Below, piece after piece: positions 23,806-35,827 of a stretch of 64,000 nucleotides of DNA. The stretch is from Hibiscus mutabilis. Its lineage: Eukaryota > Streptophyta > Magnoliopsida > Malvales > Malvaceae. Position 1 is the first letter of the stretch. Every line of letters begins with the position of its first letter. A program made the translations under genes and the position numbers. The stretch covers positions 36,788,678 to 36,852,677 of the forward strand of contig CM033725.1 in NCBI GenBank assembly GCA_019671005.1, in the 5' to 3' direction. The notes under the pieces are model-generated. The model saw only the letters and a list, made by a program, of their open reading frames with translations, was not told the DNA's origin and made no database searches.

Positions 23806-24504
23806 TTGGTGGAAGCTCTTGAGCATATTCCCAATTATGTTAAATTCATGAAGGACATCTTGTCCAAAAAAAGGAAACTGGGTGATTTCAAGATTGTAAC
23901 TCTCACGAAGGGATGCAGTGCAATGATAATCAATTGGTTGCCACTAAAGTTGAAAGATCCAGGAAGTTTTACTATTCCTTGTACCATTGGCAACAGATTC
24001 ATGGGTAAGGCACTATGTGACTTGGGAGCCAGCATTAATTTGATGTCAATGTCTGTTTTCAAAAAGCTTGGCATTGAAGCAAGGCCTACCACAATAACAC
24101 TTCAGTTGGCAGACCGATCTTTTGCAAATCCTAAGGGTGAGATTGAGGATGTGTTGGTAAAGATAGATAAATTCATATTCCCAACTGACTTTATTGTTTT
24201 AGATTATGAGGCAGATGTGAACGTCCCAGTTATATTAGGCAGACAATTCCTTGCCACAAGTAGAGATTTGATTGGTGTTCATAAAGGTAAATTAACTATG
24301 TGCATGAATGATCAACATGTTACATTTAATGTGTTTCAAGCTCTTAAATGTGCAGATGTATCTAAGGAATACCAAGCTGATGAAATGATGGAGTCCATTT
24401 TAATGTGGATGTGGCACAGTTGTGCCAAGACTCAGATGATGATGATGTCAGCGAATCAAACAGTGAAAAAGAAACAAGTAAGGACACTGAATGAACAACT
24501 TTAG
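23806..24504 (+). pseudogene. Athila aspartic protease region (232-codon open frame)
   Basis: The longest open stretch of the element. It carries PGSFTIPCTIG, ALCDLGASINLM (active-site region, D-L-G-A-S, as in Athila rather than the DTGA of other Ty3 proteases), then VPVILGRQFLAT (the ILGR..L flap/end motif). It should cleave the gag-pol polyprotein. The open frame ends in a hydrophilic linker, and the polyprotein is broken by stops on both sides. Confidence 0.85.
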
Positions 24505-24748
24505 AAGAGGTAAGCTATTTTGGACAGCCAGGGCCACTAGAGTTGGCTGGCAGAGAGATCGTGGCACCTAAACCACCATTGAGGAGCCACCTGAATTGAA
24601 ACTAAATTTGTTGACAGACCACATCAGGTATGCCTACTTAGGTAAACACTCAACCTTGCCAGTGATCATTGTTGCCAATCTAACTAATGATTAGGAGGAA
24701 TGATTGCTGGAAATGTTAAGCAATTACAAGCAAGCGCTAGGATAGACC

Positions 24749-25660
24749 TTGGCTGATATCCGAGGAATAAGCCCAACCATTTGTATGCACAAAATAATTC
24801 TGGAAGAATATCATGGCAAAACAATTAAGGGCCAGAGAAGATTGAACTCGAGCATGAAAGAGGTAGTAAAAAAAGAAATTATCAAGTGGCTGGATGCCAT
24901 GATAATCTATCCCACTTTCGATAGCTCATGGGTCAGCCCGGTACAATGTGTGCCAAAGAAATGTCGCATAATCAGTGTTTAAAATAGCAACAATGAGTTA
25001 ATTCCTTCCAGGACTATTACTAGATGGAGAGTGTGCATGGATTATATGACACTAAACAATGCCACCAAGAAATATCACTTTTCATTACCCTTCATCGATA
25101 AATGTTGGACAGACTAGCATGAAAGGTATTATATTGCTTCGTAGACGGTTATTTAGGATATAATCATATTGCCATAGCTCCAGAAAATCAGGAGAAGACC
25201 ACATTCACCTTTCCATATGGGACATTCACTTTTAGAAGAATGCCCTTTGGACTGTGTAATGTTCCGGCAATGTTTCAACGTTGTATGATGTTTATCTTTT
25301 CTGACATGATTGAGAACAACCTAGAAGTTTTCATGGATGACTTCTCGATGTTTGGAAAGACATTTGAGGGAATGCCTTCAAAGTCTAAAGCTTGTTTTGA
25401 GGAGATGTATTGAGAATAACTTGATCTTGAACTGGGAGAAATGCTACTTCATGGTGAAGGAGGGCTTAGTCCTCGATCATAAAGTGACCAAGAAAGGCCT
25501 GAAAGTTGACAAGGCAAAAGTGGAGATAATCAAACAGTTGTCACCTCCTACAAGTCTAAAAGGTATAAGAAGTTTTTTGGGACATGGAGGTTTTGACCGT
25601 CGTTTCATTAAAGATTTTTCAAAAATTTCTAAACCTTTATGCTTGATTTTAGAATAAAAT
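24749..25660 (+). pseudogene. Athila reverse transcriptase, degraded
   Basis: Recognisable in order: SPTICMHKI, QRRLNSSMKEVVKKEI, PTFDSSWVSPVQCVPKK, WRVCMDYMTLNNATKK, TTFTFPYGTFTFRRMPFGLCNVPAMFQRCM, EVFMDDFSMFG and GIRSFLGHGGFDRRFIKDFSKI. The catalytic box reads FMDD where Athila usually has FMDDFSV, so it is conserved. Stops near 24980, 25110 and 25410 and several frame changes inactivate it. Confidence 0.88.
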
Positions 25661-26310
25661 GCCACTTTTTCGTTTGAAGATTCATGTTTACAAACATTTC
25701 AAGAATGGAAAGATAGGCTGATCAATGCCCCCATAGTTGTGGCACCAGATTGGGGTAAGCACTTCGAGCTCATGTACAATGCCAGCGACTATGCCTTGGA
25801 GCTGTACTAGGAAAAAAGCATGGTAATGTTTTTCATACCATTTACTATGTCAGTCGAACATTGAATGAAGCAAAACTAAATTACACCATTACTGAGAAAG
25901 AAATTCTCGTGGTTGTATTTGTATTTGATAAATTCAGATCTTACTTAGTTGGTAACAAAGTTGTGGAGTATACAGATCACTCAGTATTGAAATACCTCTT
26001 GGCAAAAATAGATGCCAAACCTATATTAATCCGATGGACACTCTTGCTGCAAGAATTTGATCTCGAGATTCGTGACAAGAAGGGGAGTAAAAACTTGGTA
26101 GTTGGTCATTTGTCAATATTAGAACATCATCTTGAGGAAAGTAGAGCCACTACCATTATAGATGAATTCCCCGATGAATTCCTGCTTGTAGTTGATTCTA
26201 TGCCATGGTATGTTGACATAGTCAACTACCTGGTACTTAATATCATGCCACCGGATCTAGCAGGCAATGCTAGTAAACATTTTCTACGAGATGTTCCGCA
26301 ATACTATTAG
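25661..26310 (+). pseudogene. Athila RNase H, degraded
   Basis: 25861-26310 encodes LNEAKLNYTITEKEILVVVF, DKFRSYLVGNKVVEYTDHSVLKYLLAK and RWTLLLQEFDLEIRDKKG. This is the Y..TEKE..A, TDH..LKYL and R....LQEFD..I series of Ty3 RNase H. The preceding part with the first catalytic Asp (ASDYALGAVL region, about 25770-25815) contains a stop. Confidence 0.87.
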
Positions 26311-26928
26311 GATAAGCTCATTCTGTTTAAACACTATGCCGACTAAGTGATCCATCGATGTGTGCTAGAGGATGAGCAGCACAATATTTTGTAATTTTGT
26401 CGTTCAACGTCGTATAGAGGCCACTTTGTGGAATGAAGACCACAGCCAAAGTGTTGCATTCAGGTTTCTTTTGGCCCATGCTATTTAAAAATGCTTATTA
26501 CTTTGCCAAGGTATGTGACCGATACTAGTGGACTGGTAACATCTCAAGCAGACATCAATTGCAACTCCAGAATATTATGCCAGTGGAGTTGTTCGAGGTA
26601 TGGGGAATAGATTTCATGGGTTATTTTTTCCAAAGTCTACAAGGAAAGGACAAAACATTGGCATGACAACAGGATCATGTCAAGGCAATTCGAGGTAGGC
26701 CAACGTGTTTTGTTATTTAACTCGAGGCTAAAGTTATTTCCAGGAAAGCTCATCTTTAGATGGTCGAGACCTTTTGAAGTTGTGAAGCCATATGCTCATG
26801 GAGCAGTAAATATTAAGGATTTGAAGATGGGAACAATTTCAAAAGTTAACGGCCAACGATTGAAACACTACTTGGATGGTACTCAAAATGATGCCAAGGA
26901 AGCTGTCCTCATGACAGAGGTTCCGTGA
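26311..26928 (+). pseudogene. Athila integrase with catalytic core deleted
   Basis: The N-terminal zinc region is present in broken form (IHRCVLEDEQ..., SYRGHF, about 26345-26530), then FEVWGIDFMGYF (26595-26630), the first residues of the catalytic core with its first Asp. At about 26640-26670 the sequence jumps to QFEVGQRVLLFNSRLKLFPGKL, the C-terminal region. The rest of the DDE core, normally some 400-600 bp, is missing. Frame 26677-26928 covers the C-terminal part. The element cannot encode an active integrase. Confidence 0.82.
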
Positions 26929-27504
26929 ACATCATCATCGTGGTTTGATTTTTGTATATAGTAGGTTAGATATTTTTCTTTTTTAGTATTTTTGTTTTTC
27001 TTTCTTTTAATTTTGATTTTTCTTTCGCTGCATTGAAAAGTTTTTCTTTGAGTAAGTGCAGGTTTTGTGTGCTAGGCAGAATGCTAGGGCAAGGGCTTGG
27101 CTTGGCATGGAGCGTTAAAAAAACTGAAGGAAGGAATTTACCCTAGCTGCCCAAAGCTGGATAGAGCACGGCCCAAGAAGAGAGTGAAAATTTTTGCTTT
27201 GGAAATTACCCTAGCCGCCTAAAAAGTGATAAGTTGAAATTAAAAAAATTCAACCTAATCACCTTATCACTTCATCCTTTTTCTTTTCCCCAAACACGCA
27301 AAAGCCCATCATTATCCCCACTTCACCGGCCATATTAATTAGTCCACTTAAACACTCAACCTTTCACCCTTCCATCTACGTAAAACCCTAACCGATCCAA
27401 GGATTAAAAGTTTTCACTTTTCCCTCTATTTTCTTTATCAAGAAAGAAGGTCAAGAATTACTTTTTCTTCTTTCAAAGTTCATTCAAGTCCCAAACATAT
27501 TCCC
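26929..27504 (+). other. Non-coding spacer between Athila pol and the env-like ORF
   Basis: About 575 bp without a convincing frame. It is pyrimidine-rich towards its 3' end (ttccctctattttctttatc and similar), which in Athila elements lies upstream of the env-like ORF and may hold splice or leader signals for its subgenomic message. Confidence 0.55.
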
Positions 27505-29530
27505 ATGGCTTTCGCATCCACGCCGTTCAAGATCTTTTTAAACGAGGAGATTTACAAGAAACACGAAGAGAACTTCACCTCAAGAACGTTTTTCTATGAG
27601 AAGAACTTCGATTTCAAGATCGAAACCAACTTGGGTTATTCACCGGAGTTTATGGAAGTGGTGAACCAACACAAGTGGAAGTTGTTTTGCCAATAGAAAG
27701 GGGACATTTATTCCAACATTTTTTGGGAATTTTATTTTCATCTCACGACTAAAGACTCACTTTTCTTGCTTATAAGAGGTGCGTGTGTTCCATTTAATGA
27801 AGGATCTATTAATGCTTTGTTTAAATTGGATGGTGCAGATGAGAAGCACTCTGAGTTCGTGGATTATTTGGATGATGCCAAGAGAGAGATATTGTTGAAG
27901 GACTTATGTGAGCCCAACACTAGGTGGACAATGTCATCAAAGGGCCATAGAATGGTGAAGCGGCTGGCATTGAAGCCATATCCGAAGGGGTTGAAACACT
28001 TTTTGAAGGCAAACTTGATTCACCTTTCTTACTTATAAGAGGTGTGTGTTCCATTTGATGAAGGATCTATTAATGCTTTATTTAAATTGGATGGTGCAGA
28101 TGAGAAGCACTCTGAGTTCATGGAGTATTTGGACGATGCCAAGAGAAAGATGTTGTTGAAGGACTTATGTGAGCCCAACACTAGGTGGACAGTGTCATCA
28201 AAGGGCCACAGAACGGTGAAACGGCTGGCATTTAAGCCATATCCGAAGGGGTTGAAACACTTTTTGAAGGCAAACTTGATGTCGACCACCCATAACGAAA
28301 CTGGCTCGAAGGAAAGACTGGCACTGTTGCATTCAATCATCATGGGTCGCAAGATCAACCTCAGCCGTATCATTTTCATCATCTCACAACTAAAGACTCA
28401 CCTTTCTTGCTTATAAGAGGTGTGTGTGTTCCATTTGATGAAGGATCTATTAATCTTTTGTGTAAATTGAATGGTGCAGATGAGAAGCACTCTGAGTTCG
28501 TGGATTATTTGGACGATGCCAAGAGAAAGATGTTGTTGAAGGACTTATGTGAGCCCAACACTAGGTGGAAAGTGTCATCAAAGGGCCACAGAACGGTGAA
28601 GCGGCCGGTATTGAAGCCATATCCGAAAGGGTGGAAACACTTTTTGAAGGCAAACTTGATGTCGACCACCTATAACGAAACTGCCTCGGAGGAAAGACTG
28701 GCACTGTTGCATTCAATCATCGTGGGCCGCAAGATCAACCTCATCCGTATCATTATTAATGAAACTTATAAGTGCGCCAGTAAGGGTAATAGGAGTTTGT
28801 TTTTCCCTTAATTAATTTCTAATATTTGCATGCAACATAGTGTGCCAAAGCTTGATACAGTTAAAGCCCAAGAGACCAAGGGAACGATGATCACTCCTGG
28901 CCTATAGAGGCAATTCATTGCCAAGGAGAAAGGCAAGGGAAAGGCTGCTGAGTCTGTGCCAAAGGCAGAACATGCGACTCGAATGCCAGCTGGTTCAGTG
29001 GCAATGCTCTCCCAGATATATCAAAGCCAGGAGGTCATCCTCTAGAAATTGAAGAAAGCCGATGAGCGAAACTCAATGCTTTGGTAGTATGTTTATGCCA
29101 AGGACCATGCCGTAAAGAAAACACTTGCGGACATGTCTGTCCACACATTTCCAGCATTCTCTGAGTTCCCTACCGACCTCCTTGCCAAGGATGACATGCC
29201 AGCCAGTCCCTATTTTGTCCACACTTTAACCCAATCTGATGCCACCGTTCTAGTCTCACTAGTACAAGTTGAATCTGCCAGAACAGATACGCCACCAGAA
29301 TCTGAAGAAGAAGGAATCCAAAGCCAAGCAAAAATTGTTGCCACACTCGCTGCACCTGCCTCATCTGTTACCACTGACGCTCCTGCTGCCTCGGAGCCAG
29401 TTAAGATTGCCAAGGAAGTTCACTGTGACCTTGGAGCTTCCACTGATGTATCTAAGCCTAACATGAAAGGAAAGAAACGCATGGTTCTTGACCATCAGAG
29501 CTTTGTCAAGAGAAAGACTCGACAAGCATA
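27505..29530 (+). pseudogene. Athila env-like / 'putative plant transposon protein' ORF, rearranged
   Basis: It starts at ATG 27505 (FKIFLNEEIYKKHEENF), then meets a stop at 27694. The following part (27766-28811) contains the module RGxCVPFDEGSIN.LFKLDGADEKHSEF, LKDLCEPNTRW, YPKGLKHFLKANL three times. The C-terminal part (29133-29591) is Ala/Pro/Thr/Ser-rich and then basic (KGKKRMVLDHQSFVKRKTRQ). Position after pol and content match the third ORF of Athila elements. Its role is unproven in plants; 'env-like' is by position. Stops near 27694, 28037, 28905 and 29043 disable it. Confidence 0.78.
27766..28670 (+). repeat. Triplicated module inside the env-like ORF
   Basis: The anchor cttataagaggtg starts at 27769, 28032 and 28410, so unit spacing is 263 and 378 bp. 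Copies 2 and 3 carry an extra segment (tgtcgaccacc...) that copy 1 lacks, because copy 1 ends at 'ggcaaacttgat' and joins straight to copy 2. Copies share nearly all bases and encode the same peptide with a few replacements. Confidence 0.9.
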
Positions 29531-30240
29531 CTTTGCGGGTTCTTTAATAAAATACCATTTTCAGAGTGAAAATAAGATGTACTTAATTTAAGAATTCAAC
29601 AACATGATATTCTCTAACTTAATTGATATCGATGGTAGTGAATAGTATTTTTAGAGATATTTTTGGCGCTTTTTTATTTTCAAATGAAAGATGGATTTTG
29701 ACATTACTTTTTATATAGTGGAACATTCATATGTAAAACCCTCATAGAATTAAGTTATCCCTTAAAAAAGTAAAAACTAAAAAGAATAAAACCCAGAAAA
29801 TCAATCTACTAATTACTACAAGTTTTGAGTTATTCGAAGTACTATTTCATAACTCAAATTTAATTTAAATTTTTTTCGAATAAAGTTTAGTTCAATGGCC
29901 AAATTCTAAATTAAGCTTTGGATTAATGTGCCGCGTCCTCATATCGTTGGGAGGTTTTAAACAAATGCTTGTTCGATCTCATGTTTCAAATCACTTTCTA
30001 TCTTGTCTAGTCTGTCATGAGTGTTTTTTTAGTTTATCTCCAAGGTTGTCAATCTCTCTTTTGTGGCCATGGCTCAAGTCTAGGAGCGGGTACCATATTT
30101 GTGTGAAGTCTTAGCTATTTTGAAATTTCTGTCATGTAATTTATTGTAGTTAATTTCTTGTTATGCGTGAATGTATGCAATGACATAAACTAAGCTAATG
30201 TAAAGAAAACAAACAACAAAATAAAAAATGCATGATTGCA
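29531..30240. other. Non-coding stretch with the second copy of the 165-bp repeat
   Basis: 29531-29798 is AT-rich without features I can name. 29799-29968 repeats 6896-7063 in the same orientation. 29970-30240 is unassigned and ends near the 3' end of the minus-strand coiled-coil pseudogene. Confidence 0.55.
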
Positions 30241-30249
30241 GGCGAAGGG

Positions 30250-32480
30250 CGTTGATTCCAAAGTAATTGCTCTAGAAGTAGGTTTTATTGGATGTCAAGG
30301 GTCCTTATTACAAAATATTTTGACATTTCACGAGTACATCATATCCCGAGCACCCAACTCATTTATTTTTTCAATTAGCCACAAGAGTCTTGGTCCCACT
30401 TCTCCCGCTGGCCTGATGTACTGGTGAAGAGTAGTAGCTTCCGTAACTAACATCATCACATGTCTGGCTACATCTTGAATATGGGTCATAACGGTCTTGT
30501 CAAATTCATTTCGCTTTTGGAACCTTCTGACATTGTCCCTAAGTCGAGTGAACCAGTAATCATTGCCTCTCTCATTAACATCTTTGAGAACCAAAATCTT
30601 TGTTCTTTACTCCTAAATGATGTTCTCCATAGCTTCAAATTGCTTTTTTAGTGTTTCATTCTCACTTTGACTAGCCTGAAGTTCAATATACGTGTGATGG
30701 TTCTGAAACATGTGCATCGAATGATTCAGGTCTACCATCTTGGCTTGTAACCCAGCAATAAAGTTCTAGCTTTATCTCAGCTTCTCATTGGTTGTATCAC
30801 ATACACTCCGTAATTCACACAAGCGGATCTTGTTGTCATAGGCCTTCCTCTTCCATACAGCCACATTTTTTTTCCTTTTTCAAGGGCCTGCTTGTTATTC
30901 TTGTTATCGACCATTTTTCCCTTTCTTTTTCTCATCTATCAGCATCTGTTTGTATTTTTCAACTTATCTCTTTCCACACTCTCTTTCTTTTCCCATGTCT
31001 TGCTCAATTTCTTGCCTCCATTGCTCTAGAGTCTTTCTCAGATCAGCATTTTAGATTGTGGCCTTGAACTTGAGGAAATCAACCCTCTGAATCTCAAATT
31101 TCGCTTATAAGTCATTGTACAACTTTATAACCACATCCACCTCTCTCTTATACTTGTCCACATCTATGCTTACTTCAAATAAGTCCTTTATGTGCTGGCT
31201 TAATAGGGCTTTTATCTCGGCCTTGGCCCTTTTCAATTCGGCCCTCAGAATATCGGCCTCAGATAGGACTACCTTTAAGTGTTCTTTTAAGGATTTAGCT
31301 CGACCAGGGGTGGGTGGCAGAATTTTGTCATTCATCTTGACATGTCTCTATACATCATAATTGGGTGTGTACATACACTTACTTTCGTGCTCTACTTCTA
31401 TAAGGTAACAGTTCTTCCATGAGTCATTGATAGTCTGGACCTTCTCCTTAAATTCCCCTTGGAAATCGAACTCAGACGGGCTAAGACTAGTACTGAAAGG
31501 GACAAACTATCGAGAGCCATATTATCGTGACACCAGTAAAAGATCACAACCTATTCCACCCTATAGGCCTAGTAGCATCAGATAATTATAATCCCCACAC
31601 TTGTACAAAACCTTGGCGTGGCCCATCCATGGAACACTCCATACGATGTCTGATCATGGCGATCTCTGAAAATGTTAACCCACTTGCCCTTCTTGGCTAT
31701 TGGCCATTCTTTTGCCAAAAAATCCTAGAGCAGAGAGAAGTTCAAGGAGAACACGTTAGATAGTGTCAGAGTCAGACACTTCTAGAAATGGCTAAGGGCC
31801 CAAATCTGGAGCAAATGGGCACACCCTTCAAAACGCACACCTTTTATCTTTCAGCACGCATTTAAAGAGATGAAGGTTTCTAGCCCCTCTCTTCTGTATC
31901 AGGCCTTTAACCCATCCATCACTCATACCCGCGAAAGATTTGAGCCTTAAGTGAGCATTCTTGTTCTTAGGGGGTGTAGCATAAACCCCAATTCTTCTTC
32001 ACCTTGCACAAATTGAATAGCGCTAAATATTCTTCGAACGTGGGCATCATGTCCTCCCTACTGAAGGTAAAATAGCATTATCTCGGGTTCCAGAACTGAA
32101 CCAAGGCATTAAGAAATGGTTCATCAACCTTTACATACAACAGATAAGCTATATCGCCATAGGTATCATAGAATAACTGCTTAGTCGCATAGTCAAAACG
32201 ATCCCAAATCTCTTGTAGCTCCTACATTTATTCTGTTTGACACTGATGTGGGCATACTCTGACGTCTCTGTCTCATGATCACCTGTCAAATTATCCCCAT
32301 ATGCCCGTTGGTTGATCTCAGACCAGTGACGTACATCCGCGTTGTCTTCTTCTTTCTTTAGGTACTTTCCATCCATAGTCAAAAACTGTTTTCTAATTGA
32401 GCAAATGTCTTGAGAACCAACCCCTTCTAAGTATGAAATGATGTTGCATGAAACAAATATGCAAAACAACAAAAAAAGAA
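30250..32480 (-). pseudogene. DUF7745 / plant-mobile-domain-like coiled-coil protein, dead copy
   Basis: Read on the minus strand from 32480 downwards: EIWDRFDYATKQLFYDTYGD and VDEPFLNALVQFWN (about 32220-32080), FSREDMMPTFEEYLALF, LYKCGDYNYLMLLGL (about 31590), YGSR.FVPFSTSLSPSEFDF, then MNDKILPPTPGRAKSLKEH (31335). The rest is predicted coiled coil rich in K/E/L (LRAELKRAKAEIKALLSQH; LRKTLEQWRQEIEQDMGKEK) ending at ARDMMYS (30330). This matches a large cotton family annotated as DUF7745, related to the plant mobile domain found beside transposons; that name is from memory. At least a dozen stops and frame changes are present. Function is unknown. Confidence 0.72.
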
Positions 32481-32963
32481 AGGATTAGTATTCTTGAAAA
32501 TAGCAGAAATAAGGCATAAATGGTCCAAAATAATTTCATCGCATGAATAACAACTGGCAGCACATTCCAACATTTCTGGACATGTCTCCATGGACTATTC
32601 TTACGAAATAATTTTGATCAAATTCTAAGCCTATGGTTTTCTACATAGCTCTAACGGGGTGGGTTTCTAGATTCACACACGTGGTTTGGTTCTAGAAAGG
32701 TCCCCGAGTTTTCCTCGATGTCCCCTACTAAGGGTAGAAAGGCCATTGATTCTCACCCATTATAGGTTTCAAACAAACCAAGTTCAACTCAGAATGACTC
32801 ATTTCCAACGTCTTCGCGAAGGATCAGTATCCATACGAGAAGACATAGGGCATATGAGTCTCGAAGGTACTTGCTAGGCTCCTACGGCGAATCAATATTC
32901 TCAAACGAACAAAGCATTTTCCCCTCACTTAAACGATCAGGACGAAGCTCAGGTATAGAGCTT
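32481..32963. other. Unassigned sequence upstream of the coiled-coil pseudogene
   Basis: No supported coding region. It lies 5' of the minus-strand pseudogene and could hold its former promoter. It ends with the 8-bp tagagctt (32956-32963), which is the left target duplication of the hAT element. Confidence 0.45.
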
Positions 32964-33642
32964 TAGGGCTGTGCAAAAAACCCGACAAATCGAAACTGGA
33001 TCCAAAATATCCGAAAAACTGATTTGAAAACATGGTTAACCGAACCGAAAAAGTTAATTTCAATAGGTTTTTTTAGAAAAAATATTATTTCGGTTTGGAA
33101 ACGGTTCGTAGTTTTGAACAAAAGCGGGTAACTGAACCGACCGGTTACATAATATATAATATATAAAGCATGCATATTTATACAATTATATTGGCAAAAT
33201 TTTAGCGCCATTGTTAATTTATTTTATTCCCTAAATATTTTTTGAATATTTTTATTGTCTTAAAAAGTGAAAAATTAGCGGTAATTTTTAATATATTTTT
33301 CTTCCAAATATTAGCATATTTATTTTATTTTGGGAAGTAAAAAACTCAACCTTAATTGTCAATTATTTCCTGTTCTCAGTTCCATACATTAATATTTTTC
33401 TTCTTCAAATATTTCAAAATTCAAACTCTAGCTTATTTTTTACTATGTTATTAGATTTGATATTTTAATAAGGAAAGTTAATAAACCATTACCCGAACCG
33501 AACCAAATATTTCGGTTAACCAGTCAATCGGTCAACCGGTTTAATGGCTAAGGTTTAGGGTCGAGAATTAAACAACTCAAATTTACCGGTTATCTGAAAT
33601 AATTTTCTAACGGTTAACTGAACCCGGTTTTGCATACCCCTA
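32964..33642. mobile_element. Non-autonomous hAT element (679 bp)
   Basis: The termini are TAGGGCTGTGCAAAA on the left and, read on the other strand, TAGGGGTATGCAAAA on the right, imperfect inverted repeats of the plant hAT type (T/CAGGG-TGTGCAAA). Flanks are identical 8-bp target duplications, tagagctt at 32956-32963 and 33643-33650, the length expected for hAT. The subterminal regions are full of aaccgaaccga/cggttaaccg motifs, usual in hAT miniature elements. No transposase is encoded. Confidence 0.92.
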
Positions 33643-33650
33643 TAGAGCTT

Positions 33651-33811
33651 AGAGCATAGCTTTAAATGTGTAAAATGAGATTGTATTCATAAATGGACAA
33701 TTAAGCTACATTTTATATGAACTTACAAATTTCGACATTAAAACAAAGTGTAATCAGCCTGTGGCATGACTCTTTTTTTTATAGAAACAAAAAGTTGTCC
33801 CAGCGGAGCCG
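33651..33811. other. Short unassigned stretch before the old LTR
   Basis: Sequence between the hAT element and the inferred LTR start. Nothing recognisable. Confidence 0.4.
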
Positions 33812-35827
33812 GCAAGCTGTCGTAGCCCTTTTTTCGGGGCTCGACGTTTTAAAAAACGAAAACAACAGATTCGCCACTAATATTTTTAAAAAGTTGTGAT
33901 TGGATCACCTAAAAACGAGTTATTTTAATAAAATCAATTTATTTTATTAAAACAACAATTTTGGTATACGAAAAACAAAAACGAGTTTGGGAGTTGGTTA
34001 CGCGTGGGGAAGAGTTAGCAGCCCCACAGCACCCAAAAATTGGTACCTAACCGATTACAAAATGTTTTAAAGTTAGAATTTGCGAGTTCGTATAAAATTG
34101 AACTTATTGTCCATTTACGAATATGATTTCATTTTAACGGTCCCACTATCCGGAGAGTGAACTCCGATCACCGCTAACACTTCTGGCGCTAACCCGTCAT
34201 CTCCTTTTGATGGGACACCGTATTAATTAAATTCTACCTTTTTAAGCAAACAATCAAAGAGGCAATTAGTGTGTTGAAGATTTTATTTATTCTATGTTAG
34301 TGGTTATTAACCTAAGGAATTGTCTAAGTAAATTTTACCTATTAAAGTTCAAATGTGATTAGAGTGAAGAAGAGTTTTTTATTTTACTTTAAAGTGTCTA
34401 ACTAAGGTTTTAAGGTCATAATCCTACGAGTTTTATTTAAGCTAAGAATTAATTAAAAGATGAGCACTTTGAGTTTTTTTTTTAAATAATCAAGCAAGAT
34501 ACATGAATATTAAAAGCGAAACATGTTCAGATTATGAAATTAAATAAATAAAAATAATAAAGAAATTATTTAAGAAAAGGGATAAATGAAATAAAAAATT
34601 GTGTATCTTTCCTTAAATAAGATCAACACAAAGCTCGAACCGAATTATTTTTTAAGAAAAAAATTTAAAAAAAAAACTTAATAAAAAGGAAAGTTTAATA
34701 AAAAAATAATGAGAAATCATATTTAAAAAAAACTTTAATAACAATGACCAAATTAAGAACATATTAAAATTAAAGGCTGAATTTAAAGAAAAAGGTGACC
34801 ATTTTGAAAAATAAAAAATACAATATCTCGCAGAACAAAAAGAAATAGGGCGGGAGGATTTAATAAAAATAAATTGGCCCATTTTGTTTTGAAACATGTG
34901 GGAATAAAACTCAATTTCAAAAACACCTTTTTATTTTTTCCTCTTAAATTTTTTGGATCAAAATACCCATGACAAACTTTCTCTCAAATGTTCTTGATGT
35001 TCTTCATGGATTGAAGAACGCTGAGAACAAATTGTCGTGCCAGTCGTCCTCCACCGGCACTGGCCGTCGTCTGACAGTGGTTGGAATAAAAAATCGAGCA
35101 AATCTTTCTTTTCAAGATTCTTTTTCTTTCGAAACAAAACCCAAAAAAAATTAAAAAGATAATTCGAACCCCCTCACTTTTAAAAAAAGAGAATCCGGCC
35201 AACCCTTTTAGACAAAATTTGGCGACGGCGGCGGCGGTTCAAGGTTCAAAATAAGGTAAACTTTATCCCCTTTTTTGCTTTAGTATACTCAAAATAATAA
35301 CAATAAAAAAACAATAGATGCTCAGAAAATTGCTCCTAGCTTGTATTCCACAAATAATTCGAGTACAATATGCTTTGTAAAATTCTTTGTATATTTCGTA
35401 GTGGAATCGTGATGTCAATTACAAGAGGTTAGGGTGGTTTTTATAGGCTTTTTACTACCAAAATTACATTGAAATAGGAATTTAAATCCCCAAATTTCTG
35501 GATTAATCTTACCATGCTTGCGTTGATTCAGATTCCACTTCCCCTTTTATTGTCGGACCAATCTTTTACTGATTTGGGCTAATTCTTTCCCTATTTTCCT
35601 CTGTATTTGATTTGGTAACCAATTTGCTTCTCATTTTTGCATTGTAGGGCTTTGGTCGGAGACGTGGGAAGTTGCGGTAGCGCGACACGGTGTGGGCAAA
35701 GGCTGGCCGGTCACCAGCGATGCCCATCGACGACGGTTGAAAGTCAAAGGGGCGCGTCGCGGCCGCACGATGGCCCCTACAGCACTCAGCTTCGTGCGCA
35801 TGGGATGTAGGCGCACGTGTTGCTAAG

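Larger units (their letters stand above)
20525..29530 (+). mobile_element. Athila-type Ty3 element, defective, no 3' LTR seen
   Basis: Order: 5' LTR (about 20525-21939), tRNA-Asp-type primer site, gag, protease, reverse transcriptase, RNase H, integrase remnant, long non-coding gap, env-like ORF. An extra ORF after pol and an Asp primer are defining traits of plant Athila elements. Every coding part has stops. No second LTR follows the env-like ORF, so the 3' end is lost or replaced. The left boundary is approximate, set where the LINE reading stops. Confidence 0.85.

Noticed and set aside
29170..29413. Minus-strand frames opposite the env-like C-terminus
   Set aside because: Shadows of the Ala/Pro/Ser/Thr-rich plus-strand reading.
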